NCBI GenBank assembly: GCA_022827045.1 | Contig: JAJDTQ010000134.1 | Location: forward strand, 1 to 64,000 | Length of the DNA: 64,000 bases | Reading direction: 5' to 3' | DNA from: Candidatus Binatia bacterium | GTDB taxonomy: Bacteria; Desulfobacterota_B; Binatia; UBA9968; JAJDTQ01 | Shown here: in pieces, positions 25,279 through 32,266 of the stretch | Layout: each line of letters starts with the position of its first letter | How positions within the stretch are numbered: the stretch's first letter is position 1 | Position numbers and translations under genes: made by a program | Notes under the pieces: generated by a model | What the model was told of the DNA's origin: nothing | The model's database searches: none | The model's input: the letters and a program-made list of their open reading frames with translations, nothing else

Positions 25279-26971
25279 GGAACCGTCGGCGCCGCGGCGC
25301 GCGCACCCCGGCTCCGGCCGCCGCCGGGGCCGGAACCGTCCCAGGGGACGGCAGGTCGATCCCGAGGCGCTGGAGCAGGTGCGGGCGTTGCTGGGGGACC
25401 GGCCGCGCCGACGGGACCTCCTCATCGAGCACCTTCACCGTATTCAGGACCGCTACCAGATCCTTTCGGCCGCCCATCTGGCGGCGCTGGCGGACGAGAT
25501 GCGCTTGGCCCTGGCGGAGGTCTACGAGGTGGCGACCTTTTATGCCCACTTCGATGTCGCCCGGGAGGACGCGGCTCCGGCCCCGGATCTCACCGTGCGG
25601 GTGTGCGACGGGCTCGTGTGCGAGATGATGGGCGCACAGGGGCTGCTAGAGGGCCTGCCGGACGCCGTCGGCAACGGCGTCCGGGTGGTGCCGGGGCCGT
25701 GCATGGGCGGCTGCGACCGCGCCCCGGTGGCCAGGGTGGACCGCCGCACCGTGGTGCGGGCTACCGTGGGCGACGTGGCGGCCCTGGCACGGCGCAGGGA
25801 GGTGGAGGCGGAGGTGCCGGCCTACCAGGACTACGGGGAATACGTGGCGGTGGGCGGCTACACGCTGCTCAAGGAATGCCTCGGCGGCGTTCTCGACCGC
25901 GAAGAGGTGGTGGAGAAGGTGTCGGCGTCGGGCCTCCGGGGCCTGGGCGGCGCCGGGTTTCCCACCGGCCGCAAGTGGCAGATCGTCCGCGGCTACCCGG
26001 GCCCTCGGCTCATGACCGTGAACGCGGACGAAGGCGAGCCCGGCACCTTCAAGGACCGCTATTTCATGGAGAGCGATCCGCACCGGTTCCTGGAAGGCGT
26101 GCTGGTGGCGGCCTGGGCGGTGGAAGCGGAGGCCGTCTACATCTACCTGCGGGACGAGTACGCCGAGGTGCGGGAGATCCTGTCGCGGGAGCTGCCCAGG
26201 CTCGCGGAAGCCGGCCTGGACGCACACGTCGAGGTGCACCTGCGCCGCGGCGCCGGAGCCTATATCTGCGGTGAAGAGTCGGCCATGATCGAAAGCATCG
26301 AGGGCAAGCGCGGGCTGCCGCGGCACCGGCCGCCTTATGTCGCGGAGACCGGCCTGTTCGGGCAGCCCACCCTGGTGCAGAACGTCGAGACCCTCTATTG
26401 GGTCCGGGACATCGTGGAGAAGGGACCGGAATGGTTCACGGCCCAGGGCCGCAACGGCGGCGCCGGTCTCCATGCCTACTCGGTATCGGGCCGGGTGGCG
26501 CGGCCGGGCGTCAAGATCGCGCCCACCGGCATCACCGTGCGCGAGCTGATCGACGAGCACTGCGGCGGCATGGAGCCGGGATATCGGCTTAAGGGATACC
26601 TTCCCGGCGGTGCCTCCGGCGGCATGCTGCCCGCCTCCATGGCCGACCTTCCGCTCCAGTTCGGCTCCCTGGAGCAGCACGGCTGTTTCGTCGGCTCCCA
26701 CGGCGTGGTGGTGTTGAGCGACAAGGACGACGTCAAGGCCGTGGTCCGGAACCTGATGCGTTTTTTCAAGCACGAGAGCTGCGGCCAGTGCACCCCGTGC
26801 AGAGTGGGGACGGAGAAGGCGTCGGCGCTCCTGGAGCGGCCCTCGTGGGACGAGCCGCTGCTGGAGGCCCTCGGCGACGCCATGGCCGACGCCTCCATTT
26901 GCGGCCTCGGCCAGGCGGCGCCCAACTCGGTGCGCTGCGCATACCGGTATTTCCGGGAGGAGCTGTCGTGA
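25268..26971 (+). CDS. NuoE-NuoF fusion: NAD-linked diaphorase subunit (FdsB/HoxF-like)
   Basis: 567 residues. The NuoE-like part holds a 2Fe-2S thioredoxin-like fold with C113-x4-C118 and C145-x3-C149. The NuoF-like part has the FMN/NADH site GLRGLGGAGFPTGRKW at about 222-237, NADEGEPGTFKDR, YICGEESAM and the 4Fe-4S motif C505-x2-C508-x2-C511 with C545. The protein moves electrons between NAD(H) and its partner. It sits directly before the formate dehydrogenase alpha subunit (4-base overlap), matching FdsB of NAD-dependent formate dehydrogenases. It overlaps the AOR gene by 11 bases. The Arg-rich N-terminus (1-29) is unusual and may be extra. Confidence 0.93.
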   Translation: MAVKEPSAPRRAHPGSGRRRGRNRPRGRQVDPEALEQVRALLGDRPRRRDLLIEHLHRIQDRYQILSAAHLAALADEMRLALAEVYEVATFYAHFDVAREDAAPAPDLTVRVCDGLVCEMMGAQGLLEGLPDAVGNGVRVVPGPCMGGCDRAPVARVDRRTVVRATVGDVAALARRREVEAEVPAYQDYGEYVAVGGYTLLKECLGGVLDREEVVEKVSASGLRGLGGAGFPTGRKWQIVRGYPGPRLMTVNADEGEPGTFKDRYFMESDPHRFLEGVLVAAWAVEAEAVYIYLRDEYAEVREILSRELPRLAEAGLDAHVEVHLRRGAGAYICGEESAMIESIEGKRGLPRHRPPYVAETGLFGQPTLVQNVETLYWVRDIVEKGPEWFTAQGRNGGAGLHAYSVSGRVARPGVKIAPTGITVRELIDEHCGGMEPGYRLKGYLPGGASGGMLPASMADLPLQFGSLEQHGCFVGSHGVVVLSDKDDVKAVVRNLMRFFKHESCGQCTPCRVGTEKASALLERPSWDEPLLEALGDAMADASICGLGQAAPNSVRCAYRYFREELS

Positions 26972-29715
26972 GCGAGCCCCTGCGGTTCACCCTCGACGGC
27001 CATGAGGTGGAGGCGGCGGCCGGCGAGACCATCTGGCAGGTGGCCGAGCGCCACGGCACGACGCTGCCGCACCTGTGCTACGACCCTCAGCCCGGCTACC
27101 GCCCCGACGGCAACTGCCGCGCGTGCATGGTGGAAGTCGAGGGGGAACGCGTGCTGGCCGCTTCGTGCATCCGGCGGCCGGCGGCGGGCATGAAGGTCAG
27201 CACCGGCAGCGAGCGCGCCCAAAGCGCGCGCCGGATGGTGCTGGAGCTGCTGGTGGCCGACCAGCCCGGGCGCGACGTCGCCCATGACTCGCGCTCGCGT
27301 CTGTGGCAGTGGGCCGAGCGGCTGGAGGTCGCGGACAGCCGGTTCCCGGCCCGCGAAGCGCCCGCGCCCGACGCCAGCCATCCGGCCATGCGCGTGGCGC
27401 TGGACGCGTGCATCCACTGCACGTTGTGCGTGCGCGCCTGCCGCGAGGTGCAGGTGAACGACGTCATCGGCATGGCCCACCGGGGCGCCGGCGCCAAGAT
27501 CGTCTTCGACTTCGACGACCCCATGGGCGACAGCACCTGCGTGGCCTGCGGCGAGTGCGTGCAGGCGTGTCCCACCGGCGCCCTGATGCCCGCGACCCTG
27601 GTGGATGCGGCCGGGGTGGACAAGCGCGAGGCCCTTGCCGAGGTGCCCAGCGTCTGCCCTTATTGCGGCGTGGGGTGCCAGATCGGCTACCGGGTCAAGG
27701 ACAACGCCATCGTCGCGGTGGAGGGCCGCGACGGTCCGTCCAATCGCGGACGCCTGTGCGTCAAGGGCCGCTTCGGCTTCGACTACGTCAGCCATCCGCA
27801 CCGTCTCACCGTGCCGTTGATTCGCCGGGACGATGCGCCCAAGGATGCCTCCGTGGACGTGGATCCGGCAAACCCCTACAGCCACTTCCGCGAAGCCACG
27901 TGGGAGGAGGCGCTCGATGCGGCGGCCGCGGGCCTGCGGGAGATACGGGACCGAGACGGCGGTGATGCGCTGGCGGGTTACGGCTCCGCCAAGGGCTCCA
28001 ACGAGGAAGCGTACCTGGTGCAGAAGCTCGTGCGCACGGGTTTCGGCACCAACAACGTGGACCACTGCACCCGCCTTTGCCACGCATCGTCGGTGGCGGC
28101 TCTGATGGAGGGCATCGGCTCCGCCGCCGTGACCGCGCCCTTCACCGCCTGCGAGGAGTCCGACGTCATTATCGTCATCGGCGCCAACCCCACGGAGAAT
28201 CATCCGGTGGCGGCCACCTACTTCAAGCAGGCCGCCAAACGCGGCGCCCAGCTCATCGTGATGGATCCGCGCGGCCAGGCCTTGCGGCGCCACGCCACCC
28301 GGATGCTTCAGTTCAAGCCCGGCGCCGACGTGGCGCTGCTCAACGCGCTGCTCAACGTCATCGTCGCCGAAGGGCTCTACGACCGCGACTACGTGGCAGC
28401 CCACACCGACGGATTCGAGGAGCTGGAACGGCACGTGGCGGAGTTCACGCCCGAGGCCATGTCGGAGATCTGCGGGGTTGAACCGGAGACCCTCCGCTCG
28501 GTGGCGCGGCTCTACGCCGGCGCCCGGGCCGCCATGATCTTTTGGGGCATGGGGATCTCGCAGCACATCCACGGCACCGACAACGCCCGCTGCCTCATCG
28601 CCCTGGCGCTGCTCACCGGCCAGGTGGGCCGGCCCGGCACCGGACTGCATCCGTTGCGCGGGCAGAACAACGTGCAGGGGGCTTCGGACGCCGGCCTCAT
28701 CCCGATGTTCTATCCCGACTACCGCTCGGTGGAAGAGGCGGATACGCGCCGGCGTTTCGAGGAAGTCTGGGACATGGCGCTGGATCCGCGCCGCGGCCTC
28801 ACGGTCATGGAGATCGTCGACGCGGTGCACGCCGGGCAGATCAAGGGCATGTACATCATGGGCGAGAATCCGGCCATGTCGGATCCCGACGTCCAGCACG
28901 CGCGCGAGGCCCTGGCGAGCCTCGAGCATCTGGTGGTGCAGGAGATATTCCTGACCGAGACGGCGTTTCACGCGGACGTGGTGCTGCCGGCGTCGGCCTG
29001 GCCCGAGAAGGACGGCACGGTCACCAACAGCAACCGGCAGGTGCAGATGGGCCGGGCCGCGCTCGAGCCGCCGGCCGGAGTCCGGCAGGACTGGTGGATC
29101 GTCCAGGAGATCGCGCGGCGCATGGGCCTCGACTGGGACTACACCGGGCCGGCCGACGTCTTCGCGGAGATGAAGCGCGTCATGCCGTCCCTGGACCACA
29201 TCACCTGGGAGCGGGTGAAGCGGGAAAGCTCCGTAACCTATCCGTGCGCGGCACCGGATCAGCCGGGGGCGGAGGTGGTGTTCGGCGAGGGCTTCCCCAC
29301 CGCCAGCGGACGCGGCAGGCTCGTCCCCGTAGACATCATCCCCCCCGACGAGCAGCCCGACGAGGCGTTCCCGATGATCCTCAGCACCGGCCGGCAGCTG
29401 GAGCACTGGCACACGGGCGCCATCACCCGGCGCGCCAGCGTGCTGGATGATCTCGAGCCCGAGGCGGTGGCCAACCTGTCTCCAGGGGAGCTGCGCCGCC
29501 TGGGCGTGTCGCCGGGGGAGTTCGTCCGCGTATCCACCCGGCGAGGCGTCATCGAGATCAGGTCGCGGGCCGACAGCGCGGTCCCCGACGGATGCGTCTT
29601 CATTCCCTTCTGTTTCGCCGAGGCGGCGGTCAACCTGCTGACCAACCCGGCGCTGGATCCCTACGGCAAGATTCCCGAGTACAAGTTCTGCGCGGCCAGA
29701 GTAGAACCGCTGTAG
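26968..29715 (+). CDS. Formate dehydrogenase alpha subunit (FdsA/FdhF-like, Cys form)
   Basis: 915 residues. Order: an N-terminal plant-type 2Fe-2S domain (LCYDPQ...GNCRACMVEV), a His/Cys-containing NuoG-like segment, two 4Fe-4S motifs (CIHCTLCVRAC, CVACGECVQAC), then the bis-MGD catalytic domain opening with VCPYCGVGC. The Mo ligand is Cys371 followed by His372 (TRLCHASSV), so this is a cysteine and not a selenocysteine enzyme. The C-terminal molybdopterin dinucleotide domain contains ILSTGRQLEHWHTG. It uses the GTG at 26968, coupled to the NuoEF gene. No small FdsD or FdsC chaperone gene follows. Oxidises formate (or reduces CO2) using NAD via the preceding subunit. Confidence 0.94.
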   Translation: MSEPLRFTLDGHEVEAAAGETIWQVAERHGTTLPHLCYDPQPGYRPDGNCRACMVEVEGERVLAASCIRRPAAGMKVSTGSERAQSARRMVLELLVADQPGRDVAHDSRSRLWQWAERLEVADSRFPAREAPAPDASHPAMRVALDACIHCTLCVRACREVQVNDVIGMAHRGAGAKIVFDFDDPMGDSTCVACGECVQACPTGALMPATLVDAAGVDKREALAEVPSVCPYCGVGCQIGYRVKDNAIVAVEGRDGPSNRGRLCVKGRFGFDYVSHPHRLTVPLIRRDDAPKDASVDVDPANPYSHFREATWEEALDAAAAGLREIRDRDGGDALAGYGSAKGSNEEAYLVQKLVRTGFGTNNVDHCTRLCHASSVAALMEGIGSAAVTAPFTACEESDVIIVIGANPTENHPVAATYFKQAAKRGAQLIVMDPRGQALRRHATRMLQFKPGADVALLNALLNVIVAEGLYDRDYVAAHTDGFEELERHVAEFTPEAMSEICGVEPETLRSVARLYAGARAAMIFWGMGISQHIHGTDNARCLIALALLTGQVGRPGTGLHPLRGQNNVQGASDAGLIPMFYPDYRSVEEADTRRRFEEVWDMALDPRRGLTVMEIVDAVHAGQIKGMYIMGENPAMSDPDVQHAREALASLEHLVVQEIFLTETAFHADVVLPASAWPEKDGTVTNSNRQVQMGRAALEPPAGVRQDWWIVQEIARRMGLDWDYTGPADVFAEMKRVMPSLDHITWERVKRESSVTYPCAAPDQPGAEVVFGEGFPTASGRGRLVPVDIIPPDEQPDEAFPMILSTGRQLEHWHTGAITRRASVLDDLEPEAVANLSPGELRRLGVSPGEFVRVSTRRGVIEIRSRADSAVPDGCVFIPFCFAEAAVNLLTNPALDPYGKIPEYKFCAARVEPL

Positions 29716-29726
29716 CGGACACGGAA

Positions 29727-29798
29727 TCAGTACTGCAGCAGTGCGGCGATGGTGAGGCTGACGGCGATGGACAAAGCTATGACGAGCCAGACTTCCAA
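29727..29798 (-). CDS. 23-residue single-helix membrane microprotein
   Basis: A TTG start at 29798 is preceded, five bases away, by a perfect AAAGGAGGT. The 24-codon frame ends in TGA at 29727 and encodes MEVWLVIALSIAVSLTIA followed by ALLQY: one continuous hydrophobic helix with an acidic residue at position 2 and a polar C-terminus. It has its own promoter-like sequence with a very short leader and lies downstream of lemA on the same strand, convergent with the formate dehydrogenase gene. It is too short for usual gene callers. The sequence is not recognised. Small one-helix proteins usually bind and tune a larger membrane protein, but the partner is unknown. Confidence 0.6.
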   Translation of the reverse strand: MEVWLVIALSIAVSLTIAALLQY

Positions 29799-29820
29799 GT
29801 GAAACCTCCTTTCACAAGAA

Positions 29821-29849
29821 AGTCTAACAAATAAAGTCAATTAAATCAA
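29821..29849 (-). promoter_or_regulatory. Sigma-70-type promoter for the 23-residue microprotein
   Basis: On the minus strand TTGATT (29849-29844), a 17-base spacer and TAGACT (29826-29821); each hexamer matches the consensus at four of six bases. The Shine-Dalgarno follows about ten bases after the -10 box, so the leader would be about 20 bases. The whole stretch is A+T-rich compared with its neighbours. Confidence 0.5.
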
Positions 29850-29851
29850 AT

Positions 29852-29880
29852 TTACGGCCGGAATAGCAGTGGGCCGGTAA
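29852..29880 (-). terminator. Stem-loop after lemA, possible terminator
   Basis: On the minus strand TTACCGGCC and GGCCGTAA form an eight-pair stem with one bulged base and a 12-base loop, followed by the A+T-rich ATTTGATTTAATT. It begins about 38 bases after the lemA stop and ends just before the promoter of the microprotein. Confidence 0.45.
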
Positions 29881-29918
29881 CTGACGCACTACCCCTGAAG
29901 GCACCTTGGCCGGCAAGA

Positions 29919-30491
29919 TCAAAAGCTCACCCTGGGGGTTTCCCTGGCCGCTTCCTCGACCTGGAAGTACTCCGCCTTCTCCACCCCCGCAAGGTCCGCG
30001 TAGAAGCGCCCCGGCAGCCTTCGCACGAAGGTGTTGACCGCGGTGACGCTGTCGTTGAACCGCTTGCGCTCCACCGCCAGGCGGTTCTCGGTGCCTTCGA
30101 GCTGGTCCTGGAGCTTCAGGAAGGACTGGTTGGACTTGAGCTGAGGGTATTGCTCGCGCAGGACCAGCAGCCGGGACAATGCTCGCTCGAAGCCGGCGGC
30201 CGCCTGTGCCTTCTGATTGACCGTGCCGGCCTGGAAATAGGCTTTGCGCGCGTTGGCCACTCCCAGGTAGATCTTTTCCTCTTGCTTGGCCACGCCCTTG
30301 ACGGTTTCTATCAGGTTGGGGATCAGCTCGAAGCGGCGCTGGAGCTGGTTCTCCACCTGCGCCCACTGGTTCTTGACCCCTTCGTCCAGCGTAATGGCGC
30401 GGTTGTACCCGTTCAGGACGCAGCCTCCCGCCAGCAAGACCATCCCGACCACCGCCGCCAGCATGATCAAAATAATCCTTGATGCGCTCAC
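29919..30491 (-). CDS. LemA family protein
   Basis: 190-residue membrane-anchored helical protein of unclear biochemical role. The N-terminus has a hydrophobic segment ending LLAGGCVLNGYNR, with a Cys in a lipobox-like position. The family core follows: NQWAQVENQLQRRFELIPNLIETVKG, QEEKIYLGVANARKAY, and the C-terminal half with FNDSVTAVNTFVRRLPG. The upstream gene encodes a TPM-domain protein, the common partner of LemA in bacteria. The spacing of 82 bases suggests the same operon. Its start is the ATG at 30491 with a hydrophobic leader. Confidence 0.92.
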   Translation of the reverse strand: MSASRIILIMLAAVVGMVLLAGGCVLNGYNRAITLDEGVKNQWAQVENQLQRRFELIPNLIETVKGVAKQEEKIYLGVANARKAYFQAGTVNQKAQAAAGFERALSRLLVLREQYPQLKSNQSFLKLQDQLEGTENRLAVERKRFNDSVTAVNTFVRRLPGRFYADLAGVEKAEYFQVEEAARETPRVSF

Positions 30492-30573
30492 GCCCTCTCC
30501 CCCTTACACGTTTCAGTCAGATTTGATTATCGGTCATGCAGGGGCGGGTTTCAAACCCGCCCTCGCCCTGACG

Positions 30574-31410
30574 TCACCACCCGGCGCCGCCCCCGCCTCC
30601 GCCAAAACCTCCGCCACCGCCGAAGGAACCTCCGAAGCCGCCTCCGAACCCACCTCCCAGGCCGCCGCCCATGGGGGCGCCCCAGGAGCGCCCGCCGCCG
30701 AGAAGGCTGCCGAGGAGGGCTCCCATCAGAAGGCCCGACGCAGCACCCCGGCCGCCCCAGGCCGTGCGGTGACGCCGCCGCCGTAGAGAGCTCAGGACGA
30801 ACAGCAGCACCAGGATCGGCATCAGCGAGGCGCCGATGCCGGTGTTGCGGGCCACGCGCCGGCGTCCGTCGCGGATCCGGTAGTCGGGAGCGCCGGTGAG
30901 CTTCACCCGCGCCGCGTCCGCCACCCGGTTGGCTGTGGCGACGGTGAGAGCCATCAACCCCTGGGCGTACTTGCCCGCCCTGAAGAAGTCCGCTGCCACC
31001 CGGCGCGAGGCCGTACCCGCCCAGGAGTCGGGCAGCACCCCCTCCAGGCCGTACCCGGTGTGAATCCGCACCCGCCGCTCCTTGACCGTCAGGGCGATGA
31101 GCGCGCCGTTGTCCTTGCCTTTGCGGCCGAGCTTCCAGGCCTCCGCGTGGCGCTGGACGAAGCCGAAGAAGTCCTCCCCGCCGGTGGTGGGCACGGTCAG
31201 GACCTTGACCTGGGCGGTGGTCTTCTGTTCCAGTTCGCGCAGCCAGCCCTCCATCCGGCGTTCGGTGGCGGCATCGATGAGGCCGGCGGTGTCCACCACG
31301 TACGTCCCCGGGTCCCGGACCGTCACGGCGGCGCCCGCCGGCGGAGCCAGCCAGGTCGCGAGGCACAGCAGCAACAGGCCGGGAAGGAAACGCGTCGCCC
31401 TACCATTCAT
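30574..31410 (-). CDS. TPM-domain membrane protein with Gly-rich tail
   Basis: 278 residues: signal peptide (ATWLAPPAGA), an external TPM (TLP18.3/Psb32/MOLO-1) domain with the pattern VVDTAGLIDAATERRMEGWLRELEQ and VRIHTGYGLEGVLPD, one membrane helix (SLMPILVLLFVLSSL), and a C-terminus almost entirely Gly, Phe and Ser (about residues 228-278). This layout is that of the YgcG-type proteins coded beside LemA. TPM domains have been reported as acid phosphatases or repair factors in plants; the bacterial role is unclear. The start overlaps the upstream hypothetical gene by 11 bases. Confidence 0.9.
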   Translation of the reverse strand: MNGRATRFLPGLLLLCLATWLAPPAGAAVTVRDPGTYVVDTAGLIDAATERRMEGWLRELEQKTTAQVKVLTVPTTGGEDFFGFVQRHAEAWKLGRKGKDNGALIALTVKERRVRIHTGYGLEGVLPDSWAGTASRRVAADFFRAGKYAQGLMALTVATANRVADAARVKLTGAPDYRIRDGRRRVARNTGIGASLMPILVLLFVLSSLRRRRHRTAWGGRGAASGLLMGALLGSLLGGGRSWGAPMGGGLGGGFGGGFGGSFGGGGGFGGGGGGAGW

Positions 31411-32122
31411 CGATGAGGGTCCTCAGGGCGTCCACGTCCGCGTAGAGGGTCTTGAACTCCTCCCAGCCGTGGTTGCTCCGCTCGTCGACGGTGCTGCGCA
31501 CCCCGGGCAGTGACCGGTGGATGCCCTCCTCGACCGCCGCCACCGCGTCCATGGCCGCCTTGGGCTCGACGTCGCCGTGGAGCCACAGCAGCCCGCGCAA
31601 CGATCGCAGCAGGCGCTCTCCCACGTCCACCTCCACGGTGGTCAGGGCCTTGTCCCGCCCCGCCGCGGCCAGCAGCGCCTGCCTCATGCCGAGCTGGATG
31701 GTCTTGAGCTCGCGCTCGCACTGGTGTCTCACGTCCACGGCCTGAAGCGACAACTCCTGGAAGCAGTCCTCGCCGAACACGCAGATATGGCGCTGGGCGA
31801 TCTCCAGCAGCTCCAGCGGAAAGGTGTCCCGGGATGCCTCGATGTACTCCGGCGTCATGATCAGAGGTGCGGCGATTCGCGCCTTTCCAAGGCGCGGGCC
31901 CTGGCGCGCCAACTGCCGCAGCATGTCGAGGTCTACGGCTCCCACCACGAAGACGCTCCGCGCCGTGTGGGAGCGGGGGTTGAAAACGCCGGCGGCGATG
32001 GCGCCGAACAGCGTCAGGGACCGGGCGTTGTCGCCGGCAAGCTCCTTAAGGGTATCGGCGTAGCGTCCGATGGGCGCTCGCATGGCTTCCGGTATGCCTT
32101 CCAGGGTGTGTTCCTTCGCCAT
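31400..32122 (-). CDS. Hypothetical protein, mixed alpha-beta N-terminus and helical C-terminus
   Basis: 240 residues, no signal peptide. The first half (SLTLFGAIAAGVFNPRSHTARSVFVV... about 35-95) has the order of a nucleotidyltransferase-like fold but lacks the GS and DxD motifs, so any link to that family is weak. The second half is helical, with the Glu-Arg-rich RHQCERELKTIQLGMRQALLAA segment and a final helix around 220-240. It is transcribed with the TPM and lemA genes and overlaps the former. No function is proposed. Confidence 0.75.
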   Translation of the reverse strand: MAKEHTLEGIPEAMRAPIGRYADTLKELAGDNARSLTLFGAIAAGVFNPRSHTARSVFVVGAVDLDMLRQLARQGPRLGKARIAAPLIMTPEYIEASRDTFPLELLEIAQRHICVFGEDCFQELSLQAVDVRHQCERELKTIQLGMRQALLAAAGRDKALTTVEVDVGERLLRSLRGLLWLHGDVEPKAAMDAVAAVEEGIHRSLPGVRSTVDERSNHGWEEFKTLYADVDALRTLIDEW

Positions 32123-32145
32123 AACCTCTCGTCTCCATTGACAGT

Positions 32146-32176
32146 GTTCACTTTAGGTGCACGTTGGTTCACTTTA
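32146..32176. promoter_or_regulatory. Two direct repeats of GTTCACTTTA spaced by 21 bases
   Basis: GTTCACTTTA occurs at 32146-32155 and exactly again at 32167-32176, in the 144-base gap between the hypothetical protein gene (minus) and the NCS2 permease gene (plus). A 21-base period is two turns of DNA, so one protein could bind both copies on the same face. A TTGACA box lies at 32138-32143 without a good -10 partner. It could control the permease-PKS operon or the opposite operon. Confidence 0.45.
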
Positions 32177-32266
32177 CCGGACAACTCCCCGTTGTGACAG
32201 GCGGTGTCGACATTGAATCGGATGGCTCGCCGGGATATCCTGCCCTACAAGCAAGAGGGGACGCAC

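Noticed and set aside
23125..25425. A 766-codon minus-strand frame opposite the aldehyde oxidoreductase
   Set aside because: No recognisable domain; the plus-strand AOR is complete.
26476..29412. A 978-codon open frame on the minus strand opposite the formate dehydrogenase gene
   Set aside because: The protein is His/Arg/Ala-rich with no motifs, while the plus strand holds a complete formate dehydrogenase with all cluster Cys; it is a shadow caused by high G+C.
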